From: Phycisphaerales bacterium
Lineage (GTDB): Bacteria; Planctomycetota; Phycisphaerae; Phycisphaerales; UBA1924
Direction: 5' to 3'
NCBI GenBank assembly: GCA_019744815.1
Contig: JAIEUA010000001.1
Location: forward strand, 62,001-126,000
Length of the DNA stretch: 64,000 bases
Shown here: positions 19,734-27,407 of the stretch, one piece after another
Numbering within the stretch: the first letter of the stretch is position 1
How the letters are laid out: each line of letters begins with the position of its first letter
The notes under the pieces: generated by a model
What the model saw: only the letters and a program-made list of their open reading frames with translations
Told to the model about the DNA's origin: nothing
Database searches by the model: none
Program-made: the position numbers and the translations under genes

Positions 19734-22700
19734 CTACGGACAGAGGACCGCGTCGTACGCCACCACGAAGATCGAGAAATCCTGGTCATCCACGAGCAAG
19801 TCGCTGTTCAGATCAGCGCTGCAACCCGACGGCATGCCCGCGTCGGCGCAGTCGAGCACGTCGTACTGAACGACGAAGATCGAAAAATCGGCGTCGTCGA
19901 CGAGGCCGTCGCTGTTCAGGTCGGCCGGGCACGGGCCGTAGAGCCGCAGCACGTTGGGGAGCGTGGCAATCGTGCCGCGCTTGGTGATGGTCTTGTAGTA
20001 CACGCGGCAGGCGGGTGCGTTGAGCACGGCCCCGCTCTCGATGACGAGGTTGTTGACGTACACGGCTTCGCAGGCGGATTGGCCCAGCGTGTCGTTGTCG
20101 CGGTTGTCGACGATGGTCACGATGGTCGGCTGGCTCGGATTGCCAGGGCCGATCTTGAGCGTGCCGATGGGGAAGGAGCCGGCGAGCGCGGGGTTGAGGG
20201 CGGAGACGGCTTGTCCGCGATCCGTGGACATCGCTTCGAGTGTGAAGCCGCCCCGGCCGTTGAGCTGGAGCGTGGACTGATTCATCGCGTAGCGGCTGTT
20301 GAGGTTGATGGCGCAGTCGAAGCTACCGGCGGTGCGGACGATCGTGCCGGGCGACGGCGTGAGCGTGGAGGCCGCGTCCATGCTGATGCCGCCGGTGGTG
20401 AAGATGGTCTGGGTCGCGCGATCCTCGAAGGGCGGGGCGTAGAGACCCAGCGGGTCGCTCGCGGCCGAGAGCGCGGAGCGTGCGGCGACGCTACCGATGA
20501 TGGTGCCGCTGTTGGCGAGCGTGCCGAAGACGGTGAGCGTGCCGCTGAAAACGGTCACGGTGCCGCCGGCCTGGTTGGTGAAGTTGCCGATGACCTGGGT
20601 GTTGGCGTCGATGTCAAAGAGGCCCGCGTTGGTGACGGGCGCCGCGATATCGCCGTAGCCGGAGAATTGAGCGCCCGCCGAGTTGGTGACGCTGGTCGCG
20701 GCGACGACGCCGCCGAGGAGCGTGAGCGTGCCGTTCTGGTTCAGGGCTCCGACGCTGAGCGTGGCATTGGGCAGGATGGTGGCGCTGCCGCCAAAGACCG
20801 GGCTGGGCGGGGTGATGGTGAGCGTGGCGCCGACGCCGACGTTCAGAGTCGAAGGAAGATCGAGGTTGAGCGTGCCGGCGCTGATGCGGCTGTTGGCGCC
20901 TGAGGGCACATCGAGCTTGTTCCAGAGCTTCATGTCCGAGGTGGAGGTCGAGAGCTCGCTGCCGTCCGCGAGGGTGATGGTGTGCAGCGCCGAGAGGAAC
21001 GGCACAACGGGGACGTTCAGTTTCGCCTCGGTATTCCCGAAGCTGAAACCGCCCGAGCGGGCGAGCGGTCCGAGCTCGGAAGCGAGGCTTTCCTTGAGCC
21101 CGGCGGCGTTGAACATGCTGGCGAGGCTGGCGTAACGGATGCCGGTGGAGTTGTTGATCGGGAACGGATCGATGCGTGGGCTGTCCTGCAGGCGACGGAA
21201 CGCGCCCTGGTTGGTGCCGCCGGGAAGGCTGATCCCGCCGCCGCCGGCGAACGTCGCGCCCCCGGCGTATCCGACGGCCTCGCCGAGATTGTCGCTCGCG
21301 TCGACGGCGCCGGGAAGGAAGAGTGTTGGGTTCGAGAGCGTGCTGCCGCTGCGGGGGAATCGGTACACGGCCCCGCCCCCGGCGTAGTTGGGCATGCCGA
21401 CCAGGATGCAATCCGATTGCACCAAGACGGACGAGCCGAACGACGCGGGGCCGGCGGTGAGCGTACCGCGGGTCACAAGATTCGAGCCGTTCCACTCGAT
21501 GCAGATGACACGGCGACCGGGGACGCTCGCCGCCGCAAACATCCCGGCGCGGGAAGAGATCACGCTGCCGAGGCTGTCGTTGTCAGACGTTCCGGTAAAC
21601 GAGCTCGCTCCGTTGTTCGCCCAGGCAGTCCCGTTCCATCGGTACAGGAAAAGCGCGCCGCGGTTGTTGATCCCGGTGGTGTCGTAGCCGGGCACGCCGA
21701 TCAAGGCGGAGTCGCCCTCGATCGCGACCGCGGCACCGAAGAAGTCGTTCGTGGAGGGGGCGGAAAGCGAGACCTTCGAGACCTGCGACCATGTGCTGCC
21801 GGATCGGGCGAAGAAGCAGGCGCTCCCCGCGCTCACCTGGTTGATAAGAGAGATGGGAATGTTGTCGTTGGGGGCTCCGATCAGGGCGCGATCGCCGCTG
21901 ATGGCGACGGACGTCCCGAAAGCATCCAACGCCGTTCCGTCGCTGGCCGTGAGCTTGGCCTGCTGCGACCAAGTCACGCCGTTGAACGTGAACACGTAGG
22001 CGGCTCCGGCACCGAATCCGGCCTGCGGGTCTTTCGGGGCGCCGACGATGATCGTGGTGCCATCGATCGCGAGCGCGGCACCGAAGTTGGCGCCTGCGGC
22101 AGGATCGGCCGGAAGCAGTTTCTGCTCGAGCACGAAGGACTCGTCCTGGAATCGGTAGACGTACGCCGCACCTTGGTCGGCACCCGCGGCGCCGTCCTCG
22201 GCCAGGGCGCCGACCACGAGCCGGATGCCATCGTTGGCCATGCGGTTGCCGAAGTTCGCGTTCTCCTGAGGCGTCGGGGGCGCGATCAGGAGGGTGCGAT
22301 TGGGCTCTCCGCTGATGCGACGGAATGCGTACGCCGCGCCGGCGCCCGTGGCCCCCGGACGGTTGTAACTGAAGCTGCCCGTGACCACGAACTGATCGCT
22401 GATGCCGACCGAGGCGCCGAAGAGGGCGCCGGCCTGGGTCTCGCTGGGCTGGAAGAGCTCGCTGGCGCTCCAGACGCCGGCGCTGCGGGTGAAGAACAGG
22501 CCCGCGCCCTGATTCGAGCCGACGATGCCGTCGTAGGTTTGCAGACCCGCGACGATCGTGTCACCCTCGATGGCGAGGGAGGTCGGGAAGAAATCGTTGA
22601 CGAGGGGGCCGGTGCGGGTGAGTTTCTGCTGCTGGGTCCACGACGCGCCGGAGCCGGTGTAGACGTAGATCGCGCCCTGGTTGCCGTTGGTGGTGAGATC

Positions 22701-23546
22701 GTTCTGGGGCGAGCCGACGGCGACGGTCCCGTTGCTGATGGCGACGCTGCGGCCGAAGGTGTCGAACGCGGTGCCGTCGCTGGGGCTGAGCGTGGCACGC
22801 TTGGTCCAGATCCCCGCGGAGCGTGTGAAGATCTGAGCGCTGCCCCGGTCGGCGAAGAACACGTCGTCCAGGGGAGCTCCGAACACCGCGGTGTCGCCCT
22901 GCAGGGCGACGCTGCTGCCGAACTGATCTCCCGCGCTCCCGTTGAGGTCGGTGATCTTCTGTTGCAACGACCAGACGCCGGCGGACTTTGTGTAGACGTA
23001 CGCCGCTCCGGCCTGCAAGCCGGTGATCGCGCCGTTCTTGAACGGGGCTCCGACCACGATGGTGTCGCCGTCGAGGTCCACGCAGGTGCCGAAGTTGTCA
23101 TTGGCCGCCGAATCGCTCGCGGTGAGTTTGGCAACCTGCGTCCAGGTGGTGCCGGTGCGCTGGAAGACGTACACCGCGCCGGCGCCGGACTTGCCGGGGA
23201 GCCCGGCGAGGTACGCGCCGACCACGGCGGTGTTGCCCTGCACCGCGACCGACCGGCCGAAGCGATCGCCCGCGACGCCGTCGCCGGCGACGAGGCGAGC
23301 CTCTTCCGTCCACGAGGAGCCGGCCCAGCGGAAGATGACGGCGGCGCCGGCATCGATCTTGCCCGCGGGGTCGTAGGTGTACGCGCCGACGATCATCGTG
23401 TCGCGGTCGACGTCGATACTCGTGCCCAGGCTGTCGGTCGTCGTCGGAGCCGAGTGCAGCATCTGCACGGGATCGATCTGCGCCGACGCGAAGGATCGGA
23501 GCAGGGAGATCAAGACAACGACACCAAGCAAGCTGCTTCGCGGCAT
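19734..23546 (-). CDS. Secreted FG-GAP-like repeat protein with GC-type dockerin-like tag
   Basis: The protein has 1270 residues. A TTG two codons upstream is possible, but ATG at 23546 has GGAG seven bases before it and begins the signal peptide (MPRSSLLGVVVLISLLRSF). Eleven or so FG-GAP-like units cover residues 30-650 and are more diverged than in the protein at 12445. A second region holds PNATLSVGALNQNGTLTLLGG and similar strand repeats suggesting a beta-helix or autotransporter-like stack. The EAMSTDRGQ and CEAVYVNNLVIESGA blocks are shared with the two paralogs. The tag halves are both DFSIF, ending AVLCP. It and the neighbour at 17408 share the S-type tag. An extracellular structural or adhesive role is inferred. 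Confidence 0.86.
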   Translation of the reverse strand: MPRSSLLGVVVLISLLRSFASAQIDPVQMLHSAPTTTDSLGTSIDVDRDTMIVGAYTYDPAGKIDAGAAVIFRWAGSSWTEEARLVAGDGVAGDRFGRSVAVQGNTAVVGAYLAGLPGKSGAGAVYVFQRTGTTWTQVAKLTASDSAANDNFGTCVDLDGDTIVVGAPFKNGAITGLQAGAAYVYTKSAGVWSLQQKITDLNGSAGDQFGSSVALQGDTAVFGAPLDDVFFADRGSAQIFTRSAGIWTKRATLSPSDGTAFDTFGRSVAISNGTVAVGSPQNDLTTNGNQGAIYVYTGSGASWTQQQKLTRTGPLVNDFFPTSLAIEGDTIVAGLQTYDGIVGSNQGAGLFFTRSAGVWSASELFQPSETQAGALFGASVGISDQFVVTGSFSYNRPGATGAGAAYAFRRISGEPNRTLLIAPPTPQENANFGNRMANDGIRLVVGALAEDGAAGADQGAAYVYRFQDESFVLEQKLLPADPAAGANFGAALAIDGTTIIVGAPKDPQAGFGAGAAYVFTFNGVTWSQQAKLTASDGTALDAFGTSVAISGDRALIGAPNDNIPISLINQVSAGSACFFARSGSTWSQVSKVSLSAPSTNDFFGAAVAIEGDSALIGVPGYDTTGINNRGALFLYRWNGTAWANNGASSFTGTSDNDSLGSVISSRAGMFAAASVPGRRVICIEWNGSNLVTRGTLTAGPASFGSSVLVQSDCILVGMPNYAGGGAVYRFPRSGSTLSNPTLFLPGAVDASDNLGEAVGYAGGATFAGGGGISLPGGTNQGAFRRLQDSPRIDPFPINNSTGIRYASLASMFNAAGLKESLASELGPLARSGGFSFGNTEAKLNVPVVPFLSALHTITLADGSELSTSTSDMKLWNKLDVPSGANSRISAGTLNLDLPSTLNVGVGATLTITPPSPVFGGSATILPNATLSVGALNQNGTLTLLGGVVAATSVTNSAGAQFSGYGDIAAPVTNAGLFDIDANTQVIGNFTNQAGGTVTVFSGTLTVFGTLANSGTIIGSVAARSALSAASDPLGLYAPPFEDRATQTIFTTGGISMDAASTLTPSPGTIVRTAGSFDCAINLNSRYAMNQSTLQLNGRGGFTLEAMSTDRGQAVSALNPALAGSFPIGTLKIGPGNPSQPTIVTIVDNRDNDTLGQSACEAVYVNNLVIESGAVLNAPACRVYYKTITKRGTIATLPNVLRLYGPCPADLNSDGLVDDADFSIFVVQYDVLDCADAGMPSGCSADLNSDLLVDDQDFSIFVVAYDAVLCP

Positions 23547-23733
23547 GGACAAGCTCCGACCGGCGGGACGGGGGGCGAGGGGGCGGAAGGCACCGGTCGG
23601 ACATTGTCTCAGACCGGGGCTGGATGATGCAAGCAGAATCGCTTAAGTGGCCGCAGTCTGGGAGCCGTGGTGTTCCCGGGCCGCCCTTATCGGGGCGTGG
23701 CCAAGGGCCCCCACGCTGGCCCCAGACGACCCA

Positions 23734-23764
23734 ATAAAAATCCCCCGCGGTCGGGCGGGGGATT
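23734..23764 (-). terminator. Rho-independent terminator after the coiled-coil membrane protein gene
   Basis: On the minus strand, ATCCCCCGC pairs with GCGGGGGAT and is followed by TTTTTATT. It lies 25 bases past the stop at 23789. Confidence 0.85.
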
Positions 23765-23788
23765 CGGGGATCACTTCGGCCATCCATC

Positions 23789-25180
23789 TCAGCGCTTGCG
23801 GCTGATCGGGGTCTGTCCCGTGAGGGTGTAGAAGCGGTTCTCGTTCAGCACCGGCAGACCCATCGCCGTCGCGCTCTTGAGCAGGTCGTTGTAGCGGTTC
23901 ACGCTGCGCTCGAGGCGGACGTACTCCTGCACGACCTCGATCGGCTGATCCACACCCGGGCGGGGCGGGAGCACCGGACGCGAGCCGAGGACGAGGAAGT
24001 CGACGTCGCCTTCGAGATCATCGACCACCTCGCCGCCCCAAGCGGTGATCATGGCGGCGATGTCGGTGCGGCCGGCGGCGGTCGGGTTGCCGACGCCCTT
24101 GGTGTCGAAGTTCCCGAAGACGACGAACTTGTAGACCTTGGCCGGATCGAAGAACGCGTTGGCGATCACGTCGCCGTTCACCAACGGGTTGCCCTTGGTC
24201 TCGCTGATGATGCGGGCGGTGCTGGTCTCGTCGCCGACGTTGATGATCTCGATGGTCGCCTTGCCGGGCTTGTAGTTCCCTTCCTCGTCGATCTTGATCG
24301 AGTTGGCGTCGTTGTAGACGGCGAAGGTCATGCCGACGACGACCTTGTGGCGGCGGCCGATGCTGAGGAAGACCTGGCGCTGGGCCGGGCTGTTGCCGAC
24401 GATGTAGCCGTCCACCAGGGCCTCTTCCGAGGTGCCGCGGGCGGTGGTCTTGCTGCGCTCGCCGCGGAGGCGGGAGATCTGATCCTCGAGGATCAGGTTC
24501 TTCTGCTGAAGGTCGGAGACGCGTCCCGAGAGCTCGGTCTCGCGGGCCTTGGCGTTGGCGATGCTGGCGTCGAACGAGGCTTGCATCTGCTCGCGGACCT
24601 TGTCGATGCCCTGGCGGTAGCCGTCGAGCTCGGTCTTGTACTTGCCGACCTCGGCGTTGAGGGCGGCGACGGTCTCGTTGTGCCGAGCGACGATGCCGGC
24701 GACGCGGTCCTGCTCGTTCTTGAGGTCGGTCTGAGCGGCCTTGCGGGCGGCGTCGTTCTGTTCGAGCTGCTTGGTCAAGTCGGCGACCTTGCCGGCCCGC
24801 TCCTGGGCGACGCGGAGCAGCGGGAGGTTGCCGGCTTCGGCGCTTTCCTTCTTGATCTGCTCGAGCAGGCGGTCGACCGAGTCGCGGCTGTTGCCGGTGA
24901 TGGCGGTCGCCAGCTCCTGGTTGGTCTTGACGAGGTAGCCGGTGAGGGACTGACCCTGGGCCTTCTTGGCGGCGTCGACCAGCTGGCGGACGTCGTCCTG
25001 CTGGCGCTCGCCGTCCTTGATGAAGTCCTTGATGCCGGACTTGGCGTCGTTGAGTTCCTTCAGGGCTCCGTTCCACTTGCCGTAGAGCACGGCGGAGGAG
25101 ATGAAGAGGCCCAGGGAGGTGATCCCGAGGAGGACAATGGCAACCCCGGTGCCGACGCTGGTGGATGTGCGACCCGCCAT
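23789..25180 (-). CDS. Membrane-anchored coiled-coil protein with BRCT-like C-terminal domain
   Basis: The protein has 463 residues. ATG at 25180 follows AGGAG; the longer ORF runs into repeat DNA and is rejected. One membrane helix lies at about residues 8-33 (GVAIVLLGITSLGLFISSAV). A long charged helix of about 190 residues follows, with heptad-like LKNEQDRVAGIVARHNETV and LQQKNLILEDQISRLRGE, which should form a coiled coil. Residues 220-345 are a beta-rich module (VDGYIVGNSPAQRQVFLSIG, VGMTFAVYND). Residues 349-405 (KFVVFGNFDTKG, DIAAMITAWGGEVVDDLEGDVDFLVLG) read like a BRCT fold: a first strand, the ITxxGGxV core and a final DxLVLG. Similar planctomycete hypothetical proteins exist in my memory, with no known role. 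It has its own terminator. Confidence 0.75.
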   Translation of the reverse strand: MAGRTSTSVGTGVAIVLLGITSLGLFISSAVLYGKWNGALKELNDAKSGIKDFIKDGERQQDDVRQLVDAAKKAQGQSLTGYLVKTNQELATAITGNSRDSVDRLLEQIKKESAEAGNLPLLRVAQERAGKVADLTKQLEQNDAARKAAQTDLKNEQDRVAGIVARHNETVAALNAEVGKYKTELDGYRQGIDKVREQMQASFDASIANAKARETELSGRVSDLQQKNLILEDQISRLRGERSKTTARGTSEEALVDGYIVGNSPAQRQVFLSIGRRHKVVVGMTFAVYNDANSIKIDEEGNYKPGKATIEIINVGDETSTARIISETKGNPLVNGDVIANAFFDPAKVYKFVVFGNFDTKGVGNPTAAGRTDIAAMITAWGGEVVDDLEGDVDFLVLGSRPVLPPRPGVDQPIEVVQEYVRLERSVNRYNDLLKSATAMGLPVLNENRFYTLTGQTPISRKR

Positions 25181-25338
25181 ACTGACTCCTGACGCCCGCG
25201 ATGCGGGGACGAAAACGATTCCCTCCCGGAGCGGCCGCTCCGCGAAGGGTCGGAAGTTTACACAGAACCCGCCCCCGACGCCGGAGCCTATTCGCAGGAT
25301 CTGGCCGACGGGTCCCGGCCCTCCTCCAGTAGGACTCC

Positions 25339-25399
25339 AGTAGGACCGGCTTCCAGCCGGTCCTGCAATCAACCAAACCGGCCGGAGGCCGGTTCTACT
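25339..25399. repeat. Paired-hairpin intergenic repeat (GACCGGCTTCCAGCCGGTC type)
   Basis: The left arm AGTAGGACCGGCTTCCAGCC (25339 on) and the right arm ending GGCCGGTTCTACT (to 25399) are an imperfect inverted repeat, and each arm also folds on itself. A partial extra copy, CCAGTAGGACT, precedes it. It ends eight bases before the GTG of the next gene. Confidence 0.7.
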
Positions 25400-25406
25400 A
25401 TCTCCC

Positions 25407-25778
25407 GTGGCCAAGAAACGCCAGATCGTGCTGATGAGAGGGGCCTTGACCGGCCTTGCCGCCCTGAGTTCGGGCTCGCGGCCCACGCGCCCCGACTCGC
25501 CCCATCAGGTCGGCCCGCTCGGCACGCCCAAAGAAGTGAAGGACATCCTCGCCCGCTACAACACGGCGCCCGACGGCTCGCCCCGGTCGGCCAGCCTGGG
25601 CACCGAGATCCTGCACGGCCCGGGCCTGATCGTCGAGCTGCCGAGCAACATGGAAGAAGTGACGCAGGCCCTGGTCACGGTCACCGACGACGACATCGCC
25701 TGGCCGGTGCTGAGCCGCATCTGCAAGGCGGTGGGCTGGAAGATGGTGGACGTGGAATCCGGCCGCGTGTTCGGGTGA
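25407..25778 (+). CDS. Small conserved hypothetical protein
   Basis: The protein has 123 residues from GTG at 25407, which has no ribosome-binding site; ATG at 25434 is an alternative. TACTAT five bases before the GTG could be a -10 box of a leaderless transcript. The first 30 residues are basic and Ala/Ser-rich. The rest (PKEVKDILARYNTAPDGSP, GPGLIVELPSNMEEVTQALV, WPVLSRICKAVGWKMVDVE) is a compact mixed alpha/beta domain with no cysteines and no recognised motif. The composition and the close spacing to the next gene (34 bases) support it as real. I recall similar planctomycete proteins only as hypothetical. No function is proposed. Confidence 0.65.
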   Translation: MAKKRQIVLMRGALTGLAALSSGSRPTRPDSPHQVGPLGTPKEVKDILARYNTAPDGSPRSASLGTEILHGPGLIVELPSNMEEVTQALVTVTDDDIAWPVLSRICKAVGWKMVDVESGRVFG

Positions 25779-25812
25779 ACCGACTTCGACCTCCAAGCAT
25801 CGGACAAGTGTC

Positions 25813-26115
25813 ATGCCCACCTACGTCTACGAAATCCTCGACAAGTCCGGCAAGCCCACCGGCGAGACCTTCGAGATTGTCCAGTCCATGAAAGAGGACG
25901 CCCTGACCAAGCATCCCAAGACCGGGCAGCCGGTCCGCCGCGCGATCGTCGCCCCGGCCATCGCCGGGCAGTGGTCGCCGATCAAAGAAAAGTCCACGCT
26001 CTCGAACAAGAACCTCGAGCGGCTGGGCTTCACCAAGTACGAGCGCAAGGGCAAGGGCTACATGGAGCGCGTCGCGGGCAAGCAGGGGCCCAAGTCGATC
26101 GCGTCGGACGAGTAA
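25813..26115 (+). CDS. FmdB-like small protein lacking the zinc-ribbon cysteines
   Basis: The protein has 100 residues. It starts MPTYVYEILDKSGKPTGE and continues FEIVQSMKEDALTKHP and GQPVRRAI, the outline of FmdB-family regulatory or zinc-ribbon proteins (MPTYEY..C..CG..FE..Q....PL..CP.CG..V.R). None of the four family cysteines is present: the usual CxxCG positions read LDKSG and the second pair reads HPKTG. The fold may persist without metal. The C-terminal half (WSPIKEKSTLSNKNLERLGF, KYERKGKGYMERVAG) is basic and may bind nucleic acid. It lies just downstream of the hypothetical gene at 25407, probably in the same transcript, and converges with queA, with seven bases between stop codons. 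Confidence 0.75.
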   Translation: MPTYVYEILDKSGKPTGETFEIVQSMKEDALTKHPKTGQPVRRAIVAPAIAGQWSPIKEKSTLSNKNLERLGFTKYERKGKGYMERVAGKQGPKSIASDE

Positions 26116-26122
26116 GGCTCGG

Positions 26123-27262
26123 CTAGGCGATCAGCATCGCGTCGCCGAAGGAATAGAACCGGTAGCCGGACGCGATCGCTTCTCGATACCGATCGATGAG
26201 GCGCTGCACACCCACCGTGCCCCGGTCTGAGAGCAGAGCCCCCACCATCGCCAGCAGCGTGCTGCGAGGCAAATGGAAGTTGGTGAGCATCCCGTCGACC
26301 CAGCGGTAGCGGTAGCCGGGGGTGATGAGCAGCCGGGTGTCGAGCGACGCGGGCGGTGCGCCCCGGTGCTGCTCGAGATGGAGGGCGTAGCTCTCGAGCG
26401 TTCGCACGCTGGTGGTGCCGACACCGATGACGCGCCGGCCCTGGGCCTTGGCACGCGTCACACGCTCGACCGAGGCCTCGGACATCGAGCACCATTCGCT
26501 GTGCATCGGGTGCTCTTCGACGATGTCGACCTCGACCGGCTTGAACGTGCCGGTGCCGACGTGCAGGGTGACCTCGACGCGTTCGACGCCGACCGCGTCG
26601 ATCGCCGCGAGCAGCTCCGGGGTGAAGTGCAGGCCCGCGGTGGGCGCCGCGACCGAGCCTTGCTGCTTGGCGTACACCGTCTGATACCGATCGCGATCGC
26701 TGGCGCGTTCCACCGGCTCGTGGGTGTGTTCGCGGGCCTTCAAGATGTACGGCGGCAGCGGCGTGTGCCCGACGCGATCGAGGATTGCCGCGGGATCCAG
26801 CGGAGAAACGCCCGGGCCGCTCGCTCCGCCATCGACCCGCACGCCGACGACCCACGCCCCGGTCTCGCTCGCGTCGCGACGCAGCGGCACGAGCGTGACC
26901 TCCGTGTCCGCGCCGTGTTCGTCGATGAGCCGGATGCTGGTGTTCTCACGCACTTTCTTGGCCCGCAGCAGAGCCGTCCATTCCCGGCCGTCGCTGCTGG
27001 CGGAGAGAAACAGGCCCTCGACCCGCCCGCCGCTGTCCTCGCGTCGGCCGACCAGCCGGGCCTGCAGCACGCGGGTGGCGTTGAAGACCAGCACGTCGCC
27101 CTGGCGGAGCAGCCTCGGAAGCTCGCGCACGATGGTGTGCTCGCGGGCGTCGCCGCTGGCGCGGTCGATGACCATGAGGCGCGCCGCGTCACGCGGGCTC
27201 GCGGGCTCCTTGGCGATGGCGGATTCGGGGAGGTCGTAGTCGAGATCGGCGGTGCGCAGCAC
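26123..27262 (-). CDS. queA: S-adenosylmethionine:tRNA ribosyltransferase-isomerase (QueA)
   Basis: The enzyme moves the ribosyl part of S-adenosylmethionine onto preQ1 at the wobble position of tRNAs (Asp, Asn, His, Tyr), making epoxyqueuosine in the queuosine pathway. GTG at 27262 puts the family start LRTADLDYDLPESAIA at the N-terminus and gives 379 residues; longer GTG starts would cross a hairpin repeat. Family blocks are intact: PRDAARLMVIDR, GDVLVFNATRVLQARL, HTPLPPYI, QTVYAKQQGSVAAPTAGLHF and HVGTGTFKPV. The last two shape the active site. The C-terminal RYRWVDGMLTNFHLPRSTLLAMVGAL is also typical. It is divergent from the acyltransferase gene at 27408. No other queuosine gene is in the window. 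Confidence 0.95.
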   Translation of the reverse strand: MLRTADLDYDLPESAIAKEPASPRDAARLMVIDRASGDAREHTIVRELPRLLRQGDVLVFNATRVLQARLVGRREDSGGRVEGLFLSASSDGREWTALLRAKKVRENTSIRLIDEHGADTEVTLVPLRRDASETGAWVVGVRVDGGASGPGVSPLDPAAILDRVGHTPLPPYILKAREHTHEPVERASDRDRYQTVYAKQQGSVAAPTAGLHFTPELLAAIDAVGVERVEVTLHVGTGTFKPVEVDIVEEHPMHSEWCSMSEASVERVTRAKAQGRRVIGVGTTSVRTLESYALHLEQHRGAPPASLDTRLLITPGYRYRWVDGMLTNFHLPRSTLLAMVGALLSDRGTVGVQRLIDRYREAIASGYRFYSFGDAMLIA

Positions 27263-27284
27263 GGGCAATGGTTGGCGCGCGAGA

Positions 27285-27380
27285 ACGAACCCCACGCGCG
27301 AGCGTGGGGCCGGTGCGACGGGATGGTCACACGCGCGCCACACGCCACCGCGGCCCTCCGCTCGCGCGGAGGGTTCGTCT
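27285..27380. repeat. Paired-hairpin repeat between queA and the acyltransferase gene
   Basis: The left arm ACGAACCCCACGC-GCGA-GCGTGGGG and the right arm CCCTCCGC-TCGC-GCGGAGGGTTCGT are inverted copies. Each forms an 8-bp hairpin with a 4-base loop. The arms differ in the stems, but pairing is kept in both (C-G to T-A and A-T to C-G changes). It lies in the divergent promoter region. Confidence 0.75.
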
Positions 27381-27407
27381 GACGACAGCCCGCGCTATTC
27401 TCTCGCA

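Noticed and set aside
20982-23627. An 881-residue plus-strand frame, and similar ones at 16646-18529 and 9724-10938 (minus)
   Set aside because: All are mirror frames of the FG-GAP-like, Gly-rich and kinase genes and show no motif or ribosome-binding site.
26123-27343. Longer queA from the upstream GTG at 27343
   Set aside because: It would translate through a hairpin repeat, and the first 27 residues have no family similarity.
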